Origin: CAZRRV01 sp964406705
GTDB taxonomy: Bacteria > Bacillota > Clostridia > Oscillospirales > Acutalibacteraceae
DNA length: 12,770 bases
Direction of reading: 5' to 3'
Assembly (NCBI GenBank): GCA_964406705.1
Contig: CAYOSS010000053.1
Location: 1 to 12,770 of the forward strand
Both the position numbers and the translations under genes were made by a program. Shown in pieces: positions 1 to 7,345 of the stretch. The notes under the pieces are model-generated. The model had not been told where the DNA came from and ran no database searches. It saw nothing but the letters and a program-made list of their open reading frames with translations. Positions within the stretch are counted from its first letter, which is position 1; every line of letters starts with the position of its first letter.

Positions 1-467
1 CTCATTCCACTGCTCCTCCTCTCCCCACGATGCCTTACGGCGCCGCGGGGGCCCCTTATGAAAAGCGGACAGAAAAGAAGTTCGGGCGGGCCGAAGGGCT
101 CGCAGGTTATCTTGAGGTTACTCCTACGAGGCAACACGAGTGGTGAGGGGGTAGCCGCCACCTTTGGCGCAGCCCTTGTGGTTCGCTTCGCGTGGCAACC
201 CCGTGGGTACCGCCGGCGCCGTCTCCTGAACCTCGCCGGGGTCATTCAGGGTTTACCGAGCCCGGTACAAAAGCCTCGCCGGTTAGGGTAAACTCGCCGC
301 AATCATTTTCTGCTCGGATCCGCGGGATAGCCCTTGCCTGCCGGTTGGGGTGGGAGGCTCGCGGGTGCACAGCAAACCTTCCTTTCCCGCGCCGACAAGC
401 CGCCGCGCCGCCGGCTGTGAAGCGACCGGCTCACTGGAAGCCCGACCCGCGCCGCTCATCCACCGGC
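1..467. repeat. Intergenic repeat-family copy, no credible gene
   Basis: This stretch lies downstream of the paraslipin gene and holds a diverged copy of the intergenic family seen again at 7331-7905 and, inverted, at 7965-8310. The shared landmarks run in the same order: AAAAGCGGACAGAAAAGAAG at 61-80, then GGGGGTAGCCGCCACCT near 147, CCGGCGCC near 214, GCCCGGTACAAAAG near 260 and GGCTCGCGGGTG near 356. Short ORFs here have Arg/Pro/Gly-rich shadow translations and are not supported as genes. No clear intrinsic terminator for the paraslipin gene was found. Confidence 0.65.
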
Positions 468-1400
468 CTACTTCTTGGGCGAATCCTTCATCTCGAACAG
501 GGTGCTGGCGAGACCCGCCAGGCCTTGTATCTCGGAGGGGATGATTATCTTCGTCGCCTTGCCGTCGGCGGCGGCGGTGAACGCCTCGAGAGCCTTGAGA
601 TTCAGCACCGCGCCGGACGGGTTAGCCCGGTTTAGCATTTCCAAGCCTTCCGCCGTGGCCTGCTGGATCTTAAGTATGGCCTCGGCCTCGCCCGCGGCCT
701 CGCGGATCTTCGCCTCGCGCACCGCGTCCGCCCGCAGAATGGCGGACTCCTTCTCCGCCTCGGCGCGCAGAATGGCGGACTCCTTCTCGCCCTCCGCCAC
801 CAACACCGCTGACTTCTTCTCGCCCTCGGCCTGGAGGATCTTCTCGCGGCGCTCGCGCTCGGCCTTCATCTGCTTCTCCATCGAATCCTGGATCTCGCGC
901 GGAGGCATAATGTTCTTCAACTCCACGCGGTTGATCTTGATCCCCCAGGCGTCGGTCGCCTCGTCTAACACCTCGGTGATCTTGGAGTTGATCACGTCGC
1001 GGGAGGTGAGCGTCGCGTCAAGCTCCAACTCGCCTATAATATTGCGCAGCGTCGTCGCGGTGAGGTTCTCGATGGCCACCATCGGCCGCTCCACCCCGTA
1101 GGTGTAGAGCTTGGGGTCGATTATGCGGTAGAAGACCACCGTATCAATCTGCATCGTGACGTTATCTTTAGTGATAACGGGCTGCGGGGGGAAGTCCACC
1201 ACGGCTTCCTTAAGGCTGACCTTGCGGACCACCTTATCGAGCGCGGGCAGCTTCACATGGAGCCCCGTCTCCCAGGTGGTGCGGTACGCGCCCAGCCGCT
1301 CGATCACGAACGCGTATGCCTGGGGCACGACCTTCACGTTGGACGCTATGAGGATGAACACCACGACCGCGATCACGATTATTATGACAGCCAACATCAT
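468..1400 (-). CDS. Paraslipin/QmcA-like SPFH (band 7) membrane protein
   Basis: Product is 310 aa. It has one N-terminal membrane anchor (about residues 3-22), then a stomatin/prohibitin SPFH domain (about 24-190) with the typical VVPQ..A.VIERLG, DNVTM and IDP..YTYGVE stretches and MPP.EIQDSMEKQMKAERERR, followed by a charged coiled coil and a short tail. That length and order fit the paraslipin/QmcA branch, which is known to form membrane microdomain scaffolds and often pairs with NfeD. Residues 191-234 are four 11-residue repeats of the AEGEKESAILR type. The start is ATGATG with GGGGAGG about 6 nt upstream. It lies 11 bp after nfeD in the same operon. The exact client or role cannot be read from sequence. 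Confidence 0.93.
   Translation of the reverse strand: MMLAVIIIVIAVVVFILIASNVKVVPQAYAFVIERLGAYRTTWETGLHVKLPALDKVVRKVSLKEAVVDFPPQPVITKDNVTMQIDTVVFYRIIDPKLYTYGVERPMVAIENLTATTLRNIIGELELDATLTSRDVINSKITEVLDEATDAWGIKINRVELKNIMPPREIQDSMEKQMKAERERREKILQAEGEKKSAVLVAEGEKESAILRAEAEKESAILRADAVREAKIREAAGEAEAILKIQQATAEGLEMLNRANPSGAVLNLKALEAFTAAADGKATKIIIPSEIQGLAGLASTLFEMKDSPKK
733..788 (-). repeat. 33-bp in-frame repeat encoding the SPFH coiled coil
   Basis: A 23-bp stretch containing AATGGCGGACTCCTTCTC (plus-strand reading) occurs identically at 733-755 and 766-788, a period of 33 bp or 11 codons. It encodes consecutive EKESAILRA units of the paraslipin coiled coil, and weaker copies continue toward 830. 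The near-identity at DNA level suggests recent unit duplication or gene conversion inside the gene, with reading frame preserved. Confidence 0.8.
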
Positions 1401-1411
1401 ACAAACCTCCC

Positions 1412-1840
1412 CTATCGCTTACGTCGGACGGTGAGCGTGGTTCCGCTCACGCCCTCGATCACCACGCGCTCCCCCGCGGGGACGGGCTCGGGCGCCACCG
1501 CGTTCCAGTAGACGTCGCCCACAAGCACGCGCCCGCCGTCTTCCGAGACAGCGTCCTCCACCGTCGCCGTCTTGCCGACCAGCCTGTCCCGCTCCTCGGA
1601 GGGCTGAGCTTTATGCTTCTTGTACAGCCGGCGGAACACGAGCAGGAACGCGAACGACAGCGCGAGAAAAATCAGCACCTGCGCGGCGAAATTGTGCCAG
1701 AACAGCGAGAGCACCGCGACAATCACCGCGCTCGGCACGAACCACACCGACACCATCGCCGCCGTGCCAAGCTCGACCAGCAGGAATACCACTCCCGCGA
1801 CCAGCCAGAATATCCACGCGTTCGCCAAAAATGCCTCCAT
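1412..1840 (-). CDS. NfeD-family membrane protein with OB-fold domain (short form)
   Basis: Product is 142 aa. Three hydrophobic segments (about residues 9-29, 31-49 and 53-70) are followed by a basic linker (RRLYKKHK) and a C-terminal beta-rich OB-fold region (about 83-140) with GKTATVEDAVSEDGGRV, GDVYWNA and GERVVIEGVSGTTLTV, the usual NfeD pattern. Short-form NfeD proteins lack the ClpP-like protease domain and act with an SPFH partner, here the next gene 11 bp downstream. The ATG is preceded by a GGAAAGGGG Shine-Dalgarno-like stretch and by a promoter at 1870-1899. It is the first gene of a two-gene operon. Confidence 0.93.
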   Translation of the reverse strand: MEAFLANAWIFWLVAGVVFLLVELGTAAMVSVWFVPSAVIVAVLSLFWHNFAAQVLIFLALSFAFLLVFRRLYKKHKAQPSEERDRLVGKTATVEDAVSEDGGRVLVGDVYWNAVAPEPVPAGERVVIEGVSGTTLTVRRKR

Positions 1841-1869
1841 AGCCCGCCCCTTTCCGCGTTTGTGCTCTT

Positions 1870-1899
1870 ATTATACCACAAACGGTACGGGCGGCGCAA
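1870..1899 (-). promoter_or_regulatory. Sigma-A-type promoter of the nfeD-SPFH operon
   Basis: Reading the minus strand, a perfect TATAAT (1875-1870) carries an extended TGG just before it. A weak -35 box TTGCGC lies at 1899-1894, with an 18-bp spacer. The nfeD start codon follows about 30 nt downstream. Confidence 0.7.
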
Positions 1900-2016
1900 G
1901 GGGGTGAGGAAAATATTTTGAGGGAGGCAAACGGCGCTTAAAAGGGGGGGCTTTACCCACGCGAAACCGGGCGCGATCGTCTCGGCGGGCAGTGTGATAT
2001 GAACGGAGCATCGGGT

Positions 2017-2041
2017 AAAAAGCCGCGCGGGTCGCGAGGGC
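2017..2041 (-). terminator. Likely intrinsic terminator of the TIR/SPFH operon
   Basis: On the minus strand, GCC-(CT)-CGCG-ACC-CGCG-(C)-GGC forms a GC-rich hairpin with a small internal loop, followed directly by TTTTT (2021-2017). It sits about 20 nt after the stop of the last gene (2063). Confidence 0.55.
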
Positions 2042-2054
2042 TCGGGCGATAGCG

Positions 2055-3545
2055 TTTGGGGTTTATTTATGCTGATTGATTAATACTTTTGTGTCCCGAA
2101 TGGTATCAAGTCGGTTATTCTCGTGCATCTGTTCCAGCGTACCCCGCACTCTTAATCTGTCCGGCGCAAAAGAGCCCGTCAGCTCATTTCCTTTTTTACA
2201 GTCAACATACTTAACCCGACGGAATCCGCAAATGTCAAATTTTTTCAGTGTATCATATACTTCTGGAACATTATCTATGATTTCTGCCAGATAATATTCA
2301 TCTTTCATCGGATGTTTTACCCATACGAGGTCTCCCTTTTGCATTCTTTCCAAATTTCCCACGGCAGAGAGATACCCGTTATTGTCACAGTATAACTGAT
2401 CCGCCTTATCACGATACTCGTCCCAAGTGTGAACCGTATCCGGAATGCACCAACCAATCGCGATGATGGACTTTTCCTTGCACAGCCGGAACTTCAATTC
2501 CTCATCCTTATTACGGTCTTGTACACTGCGATTGTCCTTCAAATTCATACACCAAATTTTCATAAATTTTACACATCCTTATCTGTTACGATTTTAATGA
2601 ACTGTACTCGTATTTTTTGCGACAACATCGGGGAATGTGTTCAGAAAAGGCATAGTTTTTTCATAATTTTTAATCGCTGTAGCGTTTGACTGTATGGCTC
2701 TCTCGATATTATCAATTTCACTGCTGATAACGGGCTTTTTCTTACTGGTCGTTTTCTTAACAATAGGCCAACCGATAAAGCTACCAAGTGCACCTACACC
2801 GCATACAACCCAGACGAGAATCAGTGCTCCCACATGCAGTGAAAATGCATACCACCATGCACCAACCAATATTATAACGCTTATAACAAGCATAAACATT
2901 GATATGGTCAACACCCATGTTGGCAAGCTTGATTGTTTTTTAAGTTTTTCGTTTAATGCCTCCTTCTTATCTGTAAGTTGTTCATTTTCTTTGCGCAAAT
3001 TTTCAATTTCAGTCTTTTGCTTTTCTTTCTCGTCTTGTTCCCGCTCCATCTCTTGAACACATTCGGCAATTTTGTCCTCGGAATCTCTATATCCGTTTAG
3101 TTGCTCAAAAAGGTTTTTCGCTGATTGATAATTATGATCATGCAAAATACTCATTGCATAGTTATATTTGCAAGAATTATCGTATTCCTCAAGTTTTGCC
3201 CTTAATTCATCGGAACCAAATAACATAATTTTGCCGTAATTGTTGCTGTGCTCTATTGTGCCAGTCTGATTGCCGATATCCGTTTCTTTCCTCACCTGCA
3301 TTTCCGCCATTAATTTGTATAGGTATGCTTCGGCGCATTCGGCATCGATATCCAATACTTTTTCACAATACGCATTCGCGTTTTCCCAATCCCCGTCCAT
3401 TAAAAACAGAGAAGCTCTTCTTAAAAAGGACGCTTTTTCGGCACTGTCGCTTTGTCCGATTTCCCTGACGGCATTCCTTGGTTCGTCGACACATAAGATT
3501 TTTTTGACGCCCCTGATTAAATCCTGCATAAACCCGAGCTTGCTC
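2055..3545. other. AT-rich block of likely foreign origin
   Basis: Base composition drops sharply here. For example 3121-3180 holds 15 G/C in 60 bases, whereas 3601-3660 holds about 41 in 60. The block covers the whole PUA/EVE-like gene and the TIR gene 3' half, ends near the C-terminal edge of the TIR domain, and starts just inside the GC-rich terminator. No repeat, integrase or transposase marks the edges, so homologous recombination or domain exchange is the simplest inference. Confidence 0.75.
2063..2563 (-). CDS. Small protein, possible PUA/EVE-like domain
   Basis: Product is 166 aa. I do not recognise an exact family. It opens with a beta-strand KIWCMNLKDNR, then KSIIAIGWCIPDT (residues 31-43), MQKGDLVWVKHP (74-85), YYLAEI (90-95) and a late GTLEQM. 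A W/N start, an 'IAIGW' strand and a 'GDLVWV...YLAEI' pair recall PUA-superfamily/EVE-like domains that read modified nucleotides in restriction and defence proteins. That assignment is an inference. The start ATG has AAGGATG about 7 nt upstream, 30 bp after the TIR gene, so the two are probably co-transcribed. The gene is markedly AT-rich compared with almost everything else in the window, suggesting recent acquisition. Confidence 0.75.
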   Translation of the reverse strand: MKIWCMNLKDNRSVQDRNKDEELKFRLCKEKSIIAIGWCIPDTVHTWDEYRDKADQLYCDNNGYLSAVGNLERMQKGDLVWVKHPMKDEYYLAEIIDNVPEVYDTLKKFDICGFRRVKYVDCKKGNELTGSFAPDRLRVRGTLEQMHENNRLDTIRDTKVLINQHK

Positions 3546-4384
3546 ATATCCTGCGCCTGAAGGTGGGAGAACTCCTCCGGCAGATCGTAGGGGTCCATAT
3601 CCCGGTAGGCGGGAATGAGGACCTTCTTCCCGCCCGACCGCTTGACGAGCGCGAGGAAGCGGCTCCACTCGTTCTTCACCCAAACGGCGTTGAAGTATTC
3701 CGGCTTGGTGCCGAGGACGATCATCACCTTAGCGGAGTTCAGCGCCGCGAATATGTACGGCTCGTACGCCGTGCCGAGCTTGTCCTCGAGAGTTATGCGC
3801 GAGAAGAAAACCTTAAAGCCCTCCCCGGTGAGCTGGTGGTAGATGTCGTTCGCGAGGACGCTGTCCCGGGTGCGCCTCCCGCTGCTGTCGGTCTCCTTGT
3901 AGCATATAAAGACGTCGAACGGCTCCTCCTCCCGCGATATGGCGAGGATCCCTTTCTGGATCTCGTCGATGGCCCGCGCCTCCTCCTCGTACAGCGAGCG
4001 CTGGTAGCCGTCGGCGTATTTTAGGGCGGATTTGTAGTCCTCGTCCGCCAAGATTGACGTGTACTGCGCGCGGTTGACGGTGGGAACGCGCCCGTGCGTG
4101 GCGGGGTCCTCCACATACTCTATTCCGTAGCGGCAGAGCACCAGAGACCAGTACGCCTCGGCGTCGGTGCTGTCCTCGGAGAGAATTTGCTCGTAAATAG
4201 CCGCGGCTTTGTCGTATTCGTTGCCGCGTCTTAAGTGGTTGGCCCTGTCGTAGAGGTTCGCCTTCTTCTCGTCGTCCAGGCGCGGCAAAGTCTGCCTCGT
4301 GCCGCAGCTGTCGCACACCCCGACGCTCGCCCCCGGCTCGAACTCCACCGTGCCCCCGCACATTTTGCACTTAAATACAGCCAT
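2594..4384 (-). CDS. Zinc ribbon-TPR-TIR-coiled coil-2TM protein (putative TIR NADase effector)
   Basis: Product is 596 aa. Order: zinc ribbon (C6/C9 and C24/C27); helical TPR-like region with GIEYVEDP (about 40-150); TIR domain (about 154-297) starting PFDVFICYKETD, with KVFFSRITLEDKLG and WVKNEWSRFL; a second TPR-like region with NGYRDSEDKI (about 315-445); coiled coil (443-485); two TM segments (about 489-511 and 515-539); a short C-terminal tail. E239 in WVKNEW sits where the catalytic Glu of NAD-cleaving TIR domains (SARM1-type) is expected. NAD hydrolysis is therefore plausible but unproven. The ATG has GGGAGGG upstream. Codons up to about residue 281 are GC-rich, while the rest is AT-rich, so the gene looks composite. 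It lies 39 bp after the preceding gene in the operon. Confidence 0.93.
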   Translation of the reverse strand: MAVFKCKMCGGTVEFEPGASVGVCDSCGTRQTLPRLDDEKKANLYDRANHLRRGNEYDKAAAIYEQILSEDSTDAEAYWSLVLCRYGIEYVEDPATHGRVPTVNRAQYTSILADEDYKSALKYADGYQRSLYEEEARAIDEIQKGILAISREEEPFDVFICYKETDSSGRRTRDSVLANDIYHQLTGEGFKVFFSRITLEDKLGTAYEPYIFAALNSAKVMIVLGTKPEYFNAVWVKNEWSRFLALVKRSGGKKVLIPAYRDMDPYDLPEEFSHLQAQDMSKLGFMQDLIRGVKKILCVDEPRNAVREIGQSDSAEKASFLRRASLFLMDGDWENANAYCEKVLDIDAECAEAYLYKLMAEMQVRKETDIGNQTGTIEHSNNYGKIMLFGSDELRAKLEEYDNSCKYNYAMSILHDHNYQSAKNLFEQLNGYRDSEDKIAECVQEMEREQDEKEKQKTEIENLRKENEQLTDKKEALNEKLKKQSSLPTWVLTISMFMLVISVIILVGAWWYAFSLHVGALILVWVVCGVGALGSFIGWPIVKKTTSKKKPVISSEIDNIERAIQSNATAIKNYEKTMPFLNTFPDVVAKNTSTVH

Positions 4385-4423
4385 AGAAATTAACCCTCCC
4401 TGCTATATTTTCACTCTAACCGG

Positions 4424-5111
4424 CTACTTCAGCAGCTTGCACCTGGCGCTACGCTCGCGCAGCAGCGATATAAGCTCGCACGACAAACGGTCGGCGGTCT
4501 CCCCGTTTGACGAGCCCACGGCGGCGGAGAACTCGCGGAATTTGCCGGCAATCTCCGTCTCAAGCCCGCTCAGCTCCGGGGAGGACACGGGGTCGCTGTA
4601 GCGGACGGCCTCGAGGACCTCCTTAGCCGCCTTTGCCGCGTCTCCGCCTGCCGACCGCGCGAGAGCTTCCGCGTCCGCCGTAAGAGAGCGGATGAAGAAG
4701 GTCCTCTCCCCCCACACCGGCGTCAATTTCCGCGACCCGCTCCCCCGCGGCGCCCGCCTTTACCACGGCGATCGCGGCAAACCCCAACGCGAGGGCGGCG
4801 GCCACGACCGCCACCCAGTAGGGCAGGGCGGGGACCGCCATACAAAGCGAGCCGATTATCAGCGTCACGATCAGCCCCGCGTAGCTGACGGTAATTAACG
4901 GGACCCTGTAGAAGAACCTCCGCCCGTTCCCCTCCGCGAGCGCCTTTGCCGCGCAGCCCAACTGCCCCGCGAACGCGACGGTCACGGCGGCGTAGGCTAT
5001 CCAGAAGGGCGCGGTGAACTTACCCGCCCCCGGCACGGCGAACACTACCGTGTTAAACACCGCGAGCACGACGGCCCAGGCGGCGAGGTAATACTTCATA
5101 CGCTTGCTCAT
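4424..5111 (-). pseudogene. Four-TM membrane protein split by a +1 frameshift at a G6 run
   Basis: Two overlapping frames form one gene. The first (5111-4623) gives four hydrophobic segments (about residues 8-26, 34-52, 70-93 and 97-117), then VAEIDAGVGGE, after which the frame turns into low-complexity Gly/Arg sequence. The second frame (4726-4424) resumes a sensible helical tail with GERTFFIRSLTADAEALARS and ends at residue LLK. Removing one G from the six-G run at 4713-4708 joins them as ...AGVGERTFFIRSL..., giving about 228 aa. The start overlaps the SPFH stop as TAATG, with AAGGAG upstream, so translation is coupled. I do not recognise the family. It may be a true mutation, a slippage-dependent switch or a sequencing error. 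Confidence 0.8.
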
Positions 5112-6298
5112 TATTGCTCGCTCCTTTTAACCCCGCAGCGGGGGCAAAACTTGCCGGGCCGGCGGAAGATATAGCCGCAGTTCGCGCACCTGCCGTCCGC
5201 GGGGACGGGAGCGCCGCATTCGTCGCAAAACGCCGAGCCGGGAGGCAGTTCCGCGCCGCAGTTCTCGCAGAAAAGCTTTGTCTCCGTGATTTGTCTCGCC
5301 GCCGGCGGCTGGCTTACGCTCTCCGCCGCCCCGTTTACCGCGGTACCGACCAGCCCCCCGACCGCTCCTCCGACGCCCGCCATCGTGCCCAGCCCTACGC
5401 CCATATTGGTGAACTGTCCGACAGCCTCGTTCTTCGCGACGTCCCGCGCCACGTCGAAGCCGCGTTCCTGCTGGTAGGTGTACCCTTCGGTGGCGCGCTT
5501 GCGGGCGAGCGCCTCGGACTCGATCACGGTTTGCCGCGCCCTGGTCTCGGCGTCTATGACGGAAGTCTGCTGGCGGAGTTTCGCCTCGGCTATATCGGCG
5601 TACTGCCTGAAATGCAGGCTCTTGAACTCCTCGTACTGCCTGTCCCCGTCCGGCTTTACCACCTGCGTCACGAAGAACCGCTCCAGCGCGACCCCGTAGT
5701 CCGCGAAATCCGGGACCAGTCGCTCCCGCAGCGCGTCGGAAAAGGCGGTTAAGTGCTCGTCAATCTCAAAAATGCTGACGGCGTTCTCCCTCATATACCG
5801 CGCTATGTAGGTCTTGACGCGGGTCATCAGAAACGCGCGGAAGAAGGACACGAGCTTCTGCTGCCCGAGATCCTTCTCCGTCCCCACGAGCTTCAGGAGC
5901 AGCTTACGGCTGTCCTCCGCGCGCAGCGACATCTCCCCCGACGCGCCCACGGCTATGGGGAAGCCGTAGGTCGGCTCGATGTAGGTGACCTTGCTGTCCG
6001 TGCCCCACTTAATAGCCATTTGCTCGGTCTTGTTGACGAAGTACACCTCGCAGTGGAAGGGCGACCCGTCCCCCGTGGCGCGGTTCAGGGCCTTCCCGAT
6101 CTTGGGGATATTCTGGGTTTCGAGGGTGTAGCGCCCCGGCCCGAACAGGTCGAGTGCCTGCCCGTTCATAAAGAAAATGGCCTCCTGGCTCTCGTGGACG
6201 ACCAACTGAGTCAGGCTGTTAAAATCCTCCGACGGGTGCTTCCAGATGAAGGTGCCGTTATCCCCCTCGTATTTGATGACCTCGGCTATCTGTGCCAT
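5111..6298 (-). CDS. SPFH-domain protein with C-terminal zinc ribbons (YdjI/virion-core-like)
   Basis: Product is 395 aa from the ATG at 6298, chosen because GGGAGGG lies about 5 nt upstream and the family start MAQIAEVIKYEGDN is intact. The longer frame upstream is Arg-rich repeat sequence. Residues 1-220 form the SPFH/band 7-like core (EAIFFMNGQALDLFGPGRYTLET), about 225-290 a charged helical region, 298-325 a Gly-rich hydrophobic stretch, and 344-388 two zinc ribbons with four CxxC pairs (C344/C347, C358/C361, C371/C374, C385/C388). There is no N-terminal TM, so it probably associates with the membrane peripherally. It is the first gene of the operon leading to the TIR gene and overlaps the next start by one base. 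The role is inferred to be scaffolding. Confidence 0.93.
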   Translation of the reverse strand: MAQIAEVIKYEGDNGTFIWKHPSEDFNSLTQLVVHESQEAIFFMNGQALDLFGPGRYTLETQNIPKIGKALNRATGDGSPFHCEVYFVNKTEQMAIKWGTDSKVTYIEPTYGFPIAVGASGEMSLRAEDSRKLLLKLVGTEKDLGQQKLVSFFRAFLMTRVKTYIARYMRENAVSIFEIDEHLTAFSDALRERLVPDFADYGVALERFFVTQVVKPDGDRQYEEFKSLHFRQYADIAEAKLRQQTSVIDAETRARQTVIESEALARKRATEGYTYQQERGFDVARDVAKNEAVGQFTNMGVGLGTMAGVGGAVGGLVGTAVNGAAESVSQPPAARQITETKLFCENCGAELPPGSAFCDECGAPVPADGRCANCGYIFRRPGKFCPRCGVKRSEQ

Positions 6299-6695
6299 AC
6301 TCGCCCTCCCGCTGTTTTCTCGGCGGCTTTTCGCGGGGAAGAATGCCGGCGCCGCCCGCCGTCCGCGCGGCTGCTCCGGCTGAAGGGCGTCCGCGCGTGT
6401 TCGACCCCGCCGCCGTCCGCGCGGCAGACTCCGTCGCCGTCCGCGCGGCGGAAACCGCCGTAGCGCATCCTCGCGATTGACCCCGTCGCCATCGGCGAAA
6501 CGGATCCGCCCGCGCTGCATCGTCGCGGCAAAACCCGACGCGCCGCATTGTCACAGCAAAATCCGTCGTACTGTCGTTCGAGTGTCAGACCCCGTCGCGC
6601 TACATCGGCGCCGGAGGCCCCGCCGCGTCCTGATCGCGCCCCTCCGCCGGACCGCCAGGCCCACGCCCCATTCTCCCTTTTAGAAAAGCCATCCT
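6299..6695 (-). other. Long GC-rich 5' leader of the SPFH-TIR operon
   Basis: About 400 nt separate the predicted transcription start from the SPFH start codon. The 14-mer GCCGTCCGCGCGGC occurs at 6358-6371, 6412-6425 and 6436-6449, and related fragments repeat between them. A 30-codon ORF (6692-6600) begins right after AGAGGAGG, but the spacing is too short and the start almost coincides with the transcript 5' end. No known riboswitch was recognised. Confidence 0.5.
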
Positions 6696-6701
6696 CCTCT
6701 A

Positions 6702-6733
6702 ATTATAGTCGGGGGGGGGGGGGCAAAAGTCAA
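6702..6733 (-). promoter_or_regulatory. Promoter with a C13 tract in its spacer (putatively phase-variable)
   Basis: Reading the minus strand: TTGACT (6733-6728), then TTTG, thirteen Cs (6723-6711), GAC, then TATAAT (6707-6702). The spacer is 20 bp, longer than the 17-bp optimum. Loss of three Cs would restore 17. Both boxes are close to sigma-A consensus and point at the SPFH/4TM/TIR/EVE-like operon. Slippage of such tracts is an established switch for promoter strength in other bacteria. Confidence 0.75.
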
Positions 6734-7090
6734 GGGATATTTGAAAAATTTTTGCCGTGTGGGGGCTTCGCGCCGGGACGTTCCGCCGAGCTTTCGCGGG
6801 GTCGGTAGGGGTAGCGAGGGGTTACGGAGGGCGGAGGGTGATGAACGAGGACGGCGGACGGTGTGGACGGAGAACCCCTAAATAGATGGGAAATGTTGGC
6901 GGCTGCGGTTGGGGGATGGTCGCGCTTCGCGGGGGAGGGGCACCTCGGCGATGATCGGCAGTTCCCACGCCGGGAACATGGGGGGGGGGTTGTGGTATAT
7001 AGCCCGGCAGATGCCGGCAGCCCCTTTATCAGGGCGTAGCGGTTCGCCGGATAGCTTGATGGCGACAGGCGGCTCGCCGTGGCTTCGCTC
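6734..7090. other. Intergenic DNA, no gene seen
   Basis: No convincing ORF is present. The stretch holds a small inverted repeat GTTCCC-ACGCC-GGGAAC (6961-6977) followed by a run of ten Gs (6980-6989). It separates the promoter of the minus-strand operon from the repeat cluster. Confidence 0.6.
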
Positions 7091-7091
7091 G

Positions 7092-7180
7092 TCTCCCGTT
7101 GTTTTCTTCTCGCTGCGCGAGGGCAATCTTCTAATTTTCCCCAGCTGGGCTGGGGAACGTTGTCCGCTTTTCTTCTCTGC
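7092..7180 (+). repeat. Palindromic intergenic repeat, copy A1
   Basis: It carries the series TTCTTCTCGCTGCGCGAGGG, the hairpin CCCCAGCTGGGCTGGGG (7139-7155) and TGTCCGCTTTTCTTCTCT (7161-7178). The same order recurs in copies A2 to A5. Here the CCCGGCGCCGGG palindrome and the closing arm of the long hairpin are missing. Confidence 0.75.
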
Positions 7181-7218
7181 ACTGCTCCGGCACGGCGGGC
7201 CCCCTGCCTTTGGATCCA

Positions 7219-7345
7219 CCCGGCGCCGGGGGCTGCTTCTCGCTGCGTGAGGTTGCCTTTCAAATTCTCCCAGCTATGCTGGGGAACGGTGTCCGCTTTT
7301 CTTCTCTGTGCCGGAACGGTCCGGCAGAAAGAAGAAAAGCGGACA
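7219..7345 (+). repeat. Palindromic intergenic repeat, copy A2 with long hairpin
   Basis: Parts in order are the perfect palindrome CCCGGCGCCGGG (7219-7230), CTTCTCGCTGCGTGAGG, the hairpin CCCAGCTATGCTGGGG (7269-7284), and a long hairpin with TGTCCGCTTTTCTTCT (7290-7305) paired to its exact complement at 7330-7345. The long hairpin encloses GCCGGA/TCCGGC (7310-7315, 7320-7325). There is no T-run after it, so it is not a standard terminator. Confidence 0.85.

Noticed and set aside
475..1101. Plus-strand 208-codon ORF opposite the SPFH gene, and the other antisense ORFs over 3563-6463
   Set aside because: These are shadows of clear coding genes on the other strand, produced by high GC content, with no family motifs.
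6299..6520. N-terminal extension of the SPFH protein to 6520
   Set aside because: The extra 74 residues are Arg-rich translation of short GC repeats. The ATG at 6298 has GGGAGGG at good spacing and starts the conserved domain.
6600..6692. 30-codon leader ORF in the operon 5' region
   Set aside because: AGAGGAGG directly abuts the ATG with no spacing, and the start lies at or before the predicted transcript 5' end. There is no independent support.
7290..7345. Intrinsic terminator
   Set aside because: The stem is long, but no T-run follows on either strand and no gene ends nearby, so it is treated as a repeat-family hairpin.
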